This document shows, piece after piece, positions 53,401 through 64,000 of a stretch of 64,000 bases of DNA. Source of the DNA: Halichondria panicea. Its lineage: Eukaryota > Porifera > Demospongiae > Suberitida > Halichondriidae. The notes beneath the pieces are model-generated. The model worked only from the letters and a program-made list of their open reading frames with translations, searched no databases and was not told the DNA's origin. Made by a program: the position numbers and the translations under genes. Within the stretch, counting starts at the first letter, position 1; the number at the start of each line of letters is the position of its first letter. The DNA is taken from NCBI RefSeq assembly GCF_963675165.1, contig NC_087379.1, positions 8,149,839 to 8,213,838 on the forward strand, read 5' to 3'.

Positions 53401-56400
53401 CTATGATCAAATGACGTTGCGTCTTCTGTTAGATATAAGCATTTCGTGGACCTAATTTTCACGGATTGCTAACCCACGAAAACAGCGAAAATTAAGTCCT
53501 TCGAAAATTTTGTGCTGTACGGTTGTCTTGCAATGTCTGGCGCTGTAATGTACATCAACTACGGTGGAGATAGAGGCCTACATACCTGCATTTCAGCTGT
53601 GATCCCGCCCCTAGGAACATGGGGCTCATGGTCTGGGTTGACATCACTCCCACCAGCCTCTGTGCGGTGGAGGGAATGCCAAGGATTAGTGAAGGCCATT
53701 GTAAACATGACTTAATTGCACAGCTGGCAGCCATTAGACAATCACACACCCACACAACATGGTATCTATTCACTAGAAACAATAACAAGATGTTATACGT
53801 CATCTAAACTTGTAAAAAGCTGACACATCAAACAATTGCTTCCTTTGCAAAGACTATACATGTACACACTGTATAGCGAGTATAATTATTTCGAGGGTAT
53901 AAATGTTTGCGGTTTTCGTTGATAAAGCATGTACCGCGAACATTTATACCCTCACATGCATGCATACTGTAAAAAGGCTACTATTAAATCTGCAAAAATC
54001 TTTCTAATGGCACTTTCCGCAAACTTTATATATACCCTCAAAATATACACGCTATATGGTACATGTACACACACAAGATGCTTACCCAACCAGGCCACAT
54101 AGGAGTCCAGGAGCATTGTGGTCTCCTTGGCATCCCAGCTGTACTGGTAGAGGTCATAGAGGAGTGGGCGGTTGGGGATGGTGGTCAGGTGAGCATACAT
54201 GTCACTGACGCACGCACATACAGTATGAAACTTCTTAGCTCTTTCACACCAGCGGGAGACCTGGGGAGGGGGGGGGGGAGAGAAAAGGCCAATCAATATG
54301 TAGGCAGCATAATTATCATGTACTGTACACATAAGTTTATAATAAGGACATGCTGCAGCTGCCAATAGTGGTTACTGGTAGTGGAAATAACTTCTAAGCC
54401 ATTGCACAACTGCTAACAGCTGCTAGGGTGTCAGGTGATCAGCTACTTCACATGGTAATACATAATCACATGATACAATACAATTAGACACCCCATTAGT
54501 ACATATGTAGCTCACATCGACTAAGTTCATCCCTTCCTCCAGAGGAGAGTCGCATGTTTCACCGTCACTCTGCAGTCCATCGTCCGGCTCCATTCTCTCC
54601 ACACTCCTCACACCACCGCCCACTCCACCCACGCAGTCCACTGGTTCACACCCCTTCAACTTCTCGTAGCTCTGCAGCAAACTATACCCGGGCGCATTCT
54701 CTTTAAGCCAGCAAAACTCCTTCAAAACGTGCAAGGCCTGTTCCCCGTGCTGGTGGGGAAGGAAAAAATAGTCTACCATTAGACAGAGATCTTTGAATGT
54801 GAATTGCTCTGATATAGAAGCCTCTTCAATAGCACCCTCCACTCTAGGTGGTGAGGGCACACCCATTGCACTACTGCCTATTTCTTCCTGATCAGAGCAG
54901 CCCATTTGTTCAGCATCTATTGCCTTGGCTATGGACTCGGCATCTTTCACGGGTTTATAGTGTTCTGGTTTGCGTCGTGGGATTTTGAACTCTGCGAACC
55001 AATCCTTGAGAGAAGCTACCAGTGCCAATTTGGGGTCGTAAAATGAATCGCCGTTCCCACTACGTGCGCATTCCTTAGATTTTATATCACTTGAAATATC
55101 CAGCGAGGTTAGGTCCGGTGATTCTTCCATCTCGAGCAGCATGGCTTGTCTTGTTGGGGAGGCTCTTTTGTTGAGAGTATTGGAGCACTTGCTCCACTGG
55201 GCTAGGGTGTGTATGGCCACATAGTTGGCACCGTATTCACAGTTTGGGTTCGTTACTACACCGCGAAGTTTTTGTAGTAGACCTACGGATCGTCCGTCGT
55301 ATGGACCGAGGAATAATCGGCGTTGATCGTAGTCGTTGGCGTGGATATTGTCCCAGATGACAGGTGGGCGTTTAATGACTGCCGACAATTCTTCAATGGA
55401 CTCGACTGATATGACCTTCGATATGACCTTAGGACCTGTAAAGAAAACGAAACACAATCACTATAACTACAGAGTTGTAGCCTTATCGAAACAATGGAAT
55501 GGTACAAGTAGTGACTCAGCTGTTCTATTGTACACATGTAGTTAAGAGAAAAGGGAGTGCTAGTGTTTATGGTAAAGAATGCAAAAACAATCATTGCTCT
55601 GTTAGTAAACCCCAGACTGAATGGAGTCCCTACAAGATTGCACACACACACAATCACATGAGGGGAGTAGAGATCAAAGGATTGGCTGATATCCATGAAA
55701 CTTGATCTACAACAACTTTTAAAAATGTAATATAATAATAATTATCACGGAAATTAGTCTGATAAGATGAAAGGCTCAGAGGTCATGACTGTAATGCCAC
55801 TAATGTGTTGACCTCACCTGTCCACATGATATCAATGTCAGGATGCAGCTCGGCTCCAATGTGTAGCAGATACTGGGAGTCTGCCACGGTGGGTAGTGCC
55901 CGGGAGGCACAATATTCTGTGAGGGAGGGGTTATAAGATAATGGTGTAGATGAGGGGTTAAACGCCAATAGCATGTTTAGCATGTTTAACTCGTAACGTA
56001 CAACACTGATGATTCAGACATGTGGAACAGAAAATGCACAATACAAGAAGTTAGGCATAACAAGTGATTAAGTGCTGCAATTAGTTGGACACAGTTGGCA
56101 GGTCACCTGTTGGACAGAATAGGAATGCCTCAGGGCGTTCCAGGTGTGTGTACATGTCGTTAGTGATGGTCACTTGAGCATGAGCAAAGGAGGGGAACAC
56201 TTTCTCATCGGCAGGACACATGTCAGACTCTATGTCATCAAATAGCATGGAAAACGATTTGCAGCCTAGAGCAGCCACCTGGATATGAGGGGGGGGCGGG
56301 GGTTAGGCACATACACTTGTGGAAAACCAAAATAAATTTCGGATGTACATCAAGGATTTACAATAATTATAGCTCAACTATAGGATATGTTATTAGCTCA

Positions 56401-57266
56401 ACTAGGCTTGACAAATATGAACAATAGCGTATGGAAATGTCAGTGCCAAGAGAGTTAACTAGGTGGTGGGCATGCACACGTGAGATCACCTGATCCAGTT
56501 TTCTCTTGAGTAATGTGACGTCTTCACAACTAGAGAAGGTGATATCGAGTCCCGGGGCAATGGCGTATATAAACAGTACCCCTCTGTCCCTGCACTCCTG
56601 GATGAGCAGGGAGAGAGTGTTGGCCTCCTCCAGGGTGTAAAGGTCACGCCAGTATGCACGATGCTTGTCATCGTCTTTAGGGGCGTACAGGTACACGTTG
56701 AGTCCCCACACCGACATACTGTGTGTGTGTGTGGGTGGGGTGTGATGTAGCTACATAGATTATGTACAAACGAATAATTTATATTGTGCTGGCAATAATT
56801 ATGTCAAATCTCTTTTGCTTTGATGCACAGAAACTACTTATTTATTGCTGTACGCTGTTAAAAATATTACTTACTGAGTGAATAGATCACACCTCTGCTC
56901 ATGGCTCCATGGTCGTCCATAGAAGCCTGCACACACACAGGGACTAGTCACACACACACAGAGAGCATTGCCTTGCATGCCATGTCCCATATAATTATAA
57001 TTATAAAAATTAATAATAAAAAAAATAATTATGCATTTAATAATTATTTGTGGATTTGTCATATTTAATAGAGCGAATGCAATAAATCCACAGAAACACA
57101 TGCAATACTGCACATAAGGCCTGTATCTAAACAGCTACAGTGTAATTAAATAACTTAAAAATACAAGCATAGCCGGCCACAGGCGCTACTGTACATCATG
57201 ATAATTATGACGTTTGTTACCTTCAACCACTCCACATAGAAATTGTCTTTGACTTCTTGCCGCCAT
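50479..57266 (-). CDS. OGA: OGA, protein O-GlcNAcase, copy 2
   Basis: Minus-strand exons 57266-57221, 56926-56875, 56718-56490, 56278-56107, 55916-55818, 55435-54516, 54260-54086, 53659-53586, 51862-51657, 51395-51194, 51000-50841 and 50633-50479 have exactly the same lengths as copy 1 and also give 829 residues. All domain motifs and catalytic Asp123-Asp124 are kept. Differences seen by eye: Arg to Gly (RDATGD), Asn to His (GPHPEE) and Ile to Val (FKVLRLD), besides silent changes. Both copies therefore appear intact. The upstream neighbour here is the complete TENT4-like gene. Confidence 0.95.
51863..53585. other. OGA intron (copy 2) with the same MITE-like elements
   Basis: It corresponds to 42813-44533. 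The 63-bp MITE is at 52027-52089 with perfect inverted ends, and the fold-back element is at about 52895-53409. Confidence 0.6.
53872..54056. mobile_element. Fold-back repeat without the nested MITE
   Basis: It is the counterpart of 44813-45206. It shows the empty site 'ggctactatt' where unit 1 carries the 207-bp element. Confidence 0.65.
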
Positions 57267-57708
57267 CTGATGTATATCACACACTGTTATCTGTCTACAG
57301 ACATGTTTATAAGCTTCAACAACAATTTTATTGCACACACGATGCGTAATAAAAATATACCAGCTTCGCTGTCGAGTTGACCTTTGAACCCTTGTCAGAC
57401 CGGATTGACTACTTTACAATATTTCATTCAAATGTACTGTCTATACTCTTAATTAGAATGACTGTTGAAAATAATGTTTATAACATGAACTTGAGTTTTG
57501 TTGGGGATACATACAAGTGACATGCACACACACCATTCATACACATGTGCACATAAAACACGTATGTAATCACAAATAAATCAAGGCAACAGAAAAGTCC
57601 TTCCTGGCACTGTAACGCTGATAAACGGTTCAAAAGAGAGTACATATAAAGAGAGCCTTAACATGAAAGAGGTAGAAAAGACAAAGTTACAATAGTAGAA
57701 AAACAGTA

Positions 57709-59115
57709 CTAGCTACTCACATCGTTCGTGGTTGATTGTGTTGAGGAGATGGGCGTGATCGGGGCAGGCTGCTGTTGCGTGTAATGATTTGTCATAGAAT
57801 AAGAAGCACCATTAACGGGACTATACACCATCGAGGGGTACTGTTGTTGGACGTATGTGGGTGTGGTCAATAGCGGCCCCAGCTGTACAAAATACGGTGA
57901 ACTAGATGCTTGCGGTGAGAGGGGGTGGGCAGGCCAGTTGGCATCCACCCAGTTTCGATACTCGTCAACTTCAGCCGATACTTGAATAATTGAACTAAGA
58001 AGCGAGTCACATTTTGGAGTCGGGTTATCTCGAGTCAGCACTAGAGTGTGTAGCCGCAGGAAAGCTTGCTCGAATGATTGCTTCACTTGCCACATGCCGT
58101 AGCACCCCCTGCTAGCATTGCCGGCTTTAGGGTCAGTGGGGTCAATAATGAACAACATCGATCGATCATCAGCCAGATCATTTTTGTCGAAGTACGAACC
58201 TCCATCCAACACTGTGATACCTGTCTTCATGTAGTTGAAATTTCGGCCATACAACTCGAAAAACTCGATTAGAAGAACTCCTAGATTTGCGTCAGAGTCT
58301 GCAGCTTTGTACCTCGGGTGAACTTGCAGAAAGTTGACAATGAGAAGGATGATACTGTACGAACTGATGCCACCATAGAAGACCTCGTTGAGATTACGCT
58401 GAGTCAGGAACTGCTTTATCACAAGGGCAAGTTTGGGCAGGGCAGGATACTCGTGAATGAACGATGTTATCATTCTCGCACTTTCGATTCCTGTATCTCG
58501 ATTAAAACTGATGTCCACTTTGACCTCCGTTACTTTGTCGATGAATCTGATGATTGGAATGCTGGTCTTGTCCAGGACTAGAATACTACCGTCTACAGCA
58601 ATGTCAGCGGTGACAAAATCCTCTTCAAGCGAGAACAGAGGCAGCTTAGCCCACTGGCCTAGAACAACCAAGTCAATATCACTTGTGGGTAGAAACAAGT
58701 TGTTACACACACTTCCAAACACACTCACAACGGCATGAGGCCATCGGTTTTTGATTATATGAGCCACTCGGGTTATAACATCGGCCCTCATCCGGATCTC
58801 AGACGGTCGAGGTTTCAGATACTCGTAGCAATCGCTAATCTCCTCATGAAGCCCAGGTGGGTCTCGTGGATAGTCTTTAGTTTTCCACGGTGTACAGGTC
58901 TTCGTCGATTCTCCCGAAAGCAGTTTTTTTCTTTTGGACATGCTAGGGATAGTTTGTTCTTGAGCTAGTATACTAGCATCAGTACGTGCCGCTACATCGA
59001 CACTTCCAAGTGGGAGGTAGTCCGGCTGTGACGTGGTTGTTTCCTCAATTTTGGCCCACGTTTCAGAGGCGGGAGTAATACCTGTATGTCTTACTGATGT
59101 TGTGGTGGAGGCCAT
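57709..59115 (-). CDS. TENT4: TENT4-like non-canonical poly(A)/nucleotidyltransferase
   Basis: Predicted terminal nucleotidyltransferase of the PAPD5/PAPD7 (Trf4) group, which adds or trims-and-adds 3' tails on RNA. A single coding exon gives 468 residues from the ATG at 59115, which follows an acceptor (tctgcag), so the 5'UTR is spliced. The catalytic signature VFGSVCNNLFLPTSDIDLVV has Gly134-Ser135 and metal-binding Asp146 and Asp148; the third Asp is in VKVDISFN. The PAP-associated domain follows (QFLTQRNLNEVFYGGISSYS, LGVLLIEFFELYGRNFNY). The last ~75 residues are Gln/Pro/Ser-rich, without the basic tail of vertebrate TENT4 proteins. A gtgagt overlapping the last codons could be a donor, but no further exon was found. 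It lies upstream of OGA copy 2 on the same strand. Confidence 0.92.
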   Translation of the reverse strand: MASTTTSVRHTGITPASETWAKIEETTTSQPDYLPLGSVDVAARTDASILAQEQTIPSMSKRKKLLSGESTKTCTPWKTKDYPRDPPGLHEEISDCYEYLKPRPSEIRMRADVITRVAHIIKNRWPHAVVSVFGSVCNNLFLPTSDIDLVVLGQWAKLPLFSLEEDFVTADIAVDGSILVLDKTSIPIIRFIDKVTEVKVDISFNRDTGIESARMITSFIHEYPALPKLALVIKQFLTQRNLNEVFYGGISSYSIILLIVNFLQVHPRYKAADSDANLGVLLIEFFELYGRNFNYMKTGITVLDGGSYFDKNDLADDRSMLFIIDPTDPKAGNASRGCYGMWQVKQSFEQAFLRLHTLVLTRDNPTPKCDSLLSSIIQVSAEVDEYRNWVDANWPAHPLSPQASSSPYFVQLGPLLTTPTYVQQQYPSMVYSPVNGASYSMTNHYTQQQPAPITPISSTQSTTNDVSS

Positions 59116-60174
59116 CTCCTGCAGACAAATCAACATTCAGAAGGTCAACATATGCTTCTGAAACAATGTTTCACTGCTAAGCATACACTTAAAGCGTAAT
59201 TCGACACAAAACACAACATGTTAATTGGGATGTAATGTATTCTTTTCAAGCAAACCATAGAAAACATGCTCCAATTTACTATGACATTAAATTAACGCTC
59301 ATGTAAAATCTATAGCACCACTCACGTGTTTGCAGAGGGTAACAACAGAGAGTGGTTGGTAAGTGTTTTTCTATTTAAATAGTTCCTGCAGGAAACAACA
59401 CAGTAACAGCAGCTACACAACTGACGGCATGCTATATGAGGTACTATCATGGTTAATATAGCAAGGAATCAAAAGCTTTCCAAGTATTCTAACATTCTAG
59501 GGATAGCTGAGGCAATGAATATTTAATTTGTTAGAGACAAGTGACCCTTAGTGCAATATTCCCAGAAGGATTTCGCATATTGTTAAGAATAGTCACTGAG
59601 AGTACAAAAAATGCAGAGTGTTCTTAGAATTATAAAACCTGACATCACAAACAACGCTGGTTGTGCAATACCTCATAAACATTATTAGGTGTGTCTTGTA
59701 CAATGTATACACAGGGAACTAGTAACTTCACTGAGAGGGACTTACATTAATGCTTCTAATATATTGTATGTACCAATATTAGCTATAAAATTGATATTAT
59801 GTACATGATAATAATCAGTAGAATGATTAAATGAACATGTGCTAACAGATAATGGACTAGTTTGCACGTGTGTGTATCTGACTAGCTTGACTAGCTACAA
59901 CTCACTCTGTGAAGTGATGAAGGTGTGTTTTGGCAGATAGCCGAGTCAGATATGAGAGTTGGTTCAGAGTTGTCTTCAAAAACAGATCAGTAATAGATTT
60001 CTCAAACAAAGACTTTCTCTTGATAGCGTGGGTATTTGAACTACGCCCACTGACACACCCTCAGGAGAACCACGCCCCCTTTGTTGTTGTATTCTTATTA
60101 AAGCACAGTAGTAATTTACTCAAAGAAGTAGAATTTTCGTGACAGTTTTTGTTTGCTGTTCAGGCCATTGAGAT
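59116..60174. promoter_or_regulatory. Divergent intergenic region TENT4-like / SDR
   Basis: The 1.06-kb head-to-head spacer is A+T-rich. It must contain the TENT4-like 5'UTR exon upstream of 59129 and both promoters. No repeats, RNA genes or convincing frames were seen. Confidence 0.5.
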
Positions 60175-61473
60175 ATGAATAGACTACTTAGGGTAGTCAC
60201 ACTACTCATCAAGTTCCTATTCTTCACAATCTGGGGGGCTATACGGGCCTGCATACCAAGATGGTGTTCAAAATCAAGACCTGACTTCAGTGCTGATATT
60301 TGCCTTGTTACGGGAGCTGCTCAGGGCCTGGGCCGACAACTCGCTATCAAATTCGCCGAGAGTGGATCTACAATGGTTCTGTGGGACATTGATCAGCAAA
60401 AACTAAAGGCAGTGGCCGAGGAAATAACTGAAATGGGTAACGAAGTATTTACAGACGTGGTGGACTGTGGGAACAGACATCAAGTGTACCGGGCTGCCAA
60501 GAAGATACAGAAGGATATCGGAGATGTGGCTGTCCTCGTGAACAACGCCGGCCGCCTGTCAGGACAGAAGATATGGGAGAGCTCTGATAAAGCCATCGAG
60601 AAGACGTTTCAAGTCAACACTCTTGCTCATTTCTGGGTAAGCCCCTGTCATTATACATTCTACCGTCTTTCTTTTAATTATAGGACCACTCTAATTATAC
60701 GAAACTTGAATATTTCGCCCATTTATAGCTCCATATAAACTCGTACATGTATAGTAACTAGTGATATCATTTCTATAGTCTAGCGTATGCCAGTTAATGT
60801 ATAGTACCGCAATCCTAGTAGTTGCATATCACATGACAATCAACTGCCCCCCCCCCCACACACACACAGACAGTGAAGGCGTTCCTTCCCTGGATGATGG
60901 AGAACGACTATGGCTATATTGTCCAGATATGTTCTGTGTGTGCGTTTGTGGGTGGTGCCGGACTAACCGATTATTGTGCTTCCAAATCAGCGGCAGTCAT
61001 GTTTGCAGAGACACTTCGTACAGAGCTAAGAGCAGCCAACAAGACTGGGATCAATGTCACCTGTGTGTGTCCGTCGCATATCGGAGATACGAGGATGTTT
61101 GCAGGCGTGAAGACCAGGTTGCAGTGGTTGTTTCGTAGCCTGAGGGCGGAGGACGTGGCTGATCGCACTCTGAGGGCAGTTCAGGACGGGCAGTTCCTTG
61201 TGGCTATCCCTAAACTATTCTATGTGTTCATCTTCTTGAAAGGGTGAGGACAGACTTAGACTGCTCACACGACTTTGTTAATACTTATAATTATTATTAG
61301 CAAATTTATTGTAGTGGTATTGCTTCAATTATTTTATATCCCCTCATAATATATCCCCCCTCCCCCCCCTCGGCCTCCCCCCCCCACGCAGGTTTCTACC
61401 AACTCGAGCTGTTGACTGTATTCAGAGGATAGTTGGAGCAGACGATGCAATAGACAGTAGTCACTCACAGTGA
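60175..61473 (+). CDS. SDR16C-type membrane-anchored short-chain dehydrogenase
   Basis: Predicted NAD(P)-dependent oxidoreductase of the retinol/17-beta-hydroxysteroid dehydrogenase branch (RDH10, SDR16C5, HSD17B11). Exons 60175-60636, 60870-61243 and 61392-61473 join in frame to 305 residues. An N-terminal hydrophobic segment (about 3-25) would anchor it in the ER or lipid-droplet membrane. The Rossmann motif is TGAAQGLGR, followed by WDID for cofactor choice and NNAG. The active site has Tyr and Lys in DYCASK, with the catalytic Ser thirteen residues earlier in QICSVC. The C-terminus (INVTCVCPSHI) is typical. The substrate cannot be read from sequence. It converges on CSTF1 with 180 bp between stops. 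Confidence 0.93.
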
Positions 61474-61653
61474 CAATTCCACCATGTTTGTATGTATGTG
61501 CGTATAATTCTGTTCAATGTCTACTGCATATTTTGTATAATTCCTACACTTCATATTATTATTTGTAAACATTCAATTATCAAAAACTTGTACATTTCAA
61601 CAACACGACAAAAATTAATTACAACATAATAATTATAATAAGTTAGTTGGAAA

Positions 61654-64000
<2,347 letters not shown>

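Larger units (their letters stand above)
49136..57991. repeat. Tandem duplication, unit 2 (about 8.9 kb)
   Basis: This is the direct repeat of 40111-49135. Similarity ends at 'tacttgaataatt', after which the intact TENT4-like coding sequence continues. Differences include substitutions, C-run and CA-run lengths, and absence of the 207-bp MITE. Confidence 0.95.

Noticed and set aside
57267-57708. A further TENT4-like exon after the gtgagt at the end of 57709-59115
   Set aside because: No acceptor with a plausible coding stretch was found before the OGA start, and a poly(A) signal lies near 57330.

Overview
The window is a compact animal nuclear genome segment. Genes are split by short GT-AG introns (many of 50-300 bp, the smallest clear one 49 bp), intergenic gaps are small, and microsatellites and MITE-like elements are common. 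The gene set is animal: an ephexin-type RhoGEF, a BAR-PH-ArfGAP-ankyrin protein, a CW/PWWP histone reader, O-GlcNAcase and a CYB5RL-type reductase. Tight gene packing and A+T-rich 'ataattat' / 'tacatgta' spacer sequence suggest an early-branching invertebrate, most likely a demosponge. The phylum is an inference; only 'metazoan' is well supported.

Layout, left to right. An ephexin-like RhoGEF (minus) fills 1-13.5 kb in at least 14 exons, with a tRNA-Lys gene inside one intron. It stands head to head with a ZCWPW1-like gene (plus, 14.9-18.4 kb). That gene converges on SSU72 (minus, 18.7-20.5 kb), which is head to head with WDR33 (plus, 20.8-26.5 kb). ACAP follows (plus, 26.8-37.1 kb), then a small leucine-rich-repeat gene (minus, 37.5-38.9 kb) and CYB5RL (plus, 39.6-41.1 kb).

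Next comes a roughly 9 kb direct tandem duplication, 40,111-49,135 and 49,136-57,991. Each unit holds CYB5RL exons 2-4, a complete O-GlcNAcase gene (minus) and the 3' end of a TENT4-type nucleotidyltransferase gene. The outer copies of the boundary genes keep their unique ends: CYB5RL exon 1 on the left, the TENT4 catalytic part on the right. The inner copies are truncated. An SDR16C-type dehydrogenase (plus, 60.2-61.5 kb) and the 3' part of CSTF1 (minus, 61.7 kb to the window end) close the window.

Three genes act in mRNA 3'-end formation (SSU72, WDR33, CSTF1) and a fourth (TENT4-like) modifies RNA 3' tails. SSU72 and WDR33 share a 286-bp divergent promoter region.

Repeats: an intronic palindromic family (five loci), a fold-back family (about 400, 44.8 and 53.9 kb), a related-looking short MITE at 32.8 kb, pogo/Tigger-like MITEs with TA target duplications (one with its empty site preserved in the other duplicate), minisatellites whose units repeat a splice-acceptor sequence, and long (TG)/(CA) arrays. 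Exon borders were set by hand from splice signals, reading-phase agreement and family similarity.
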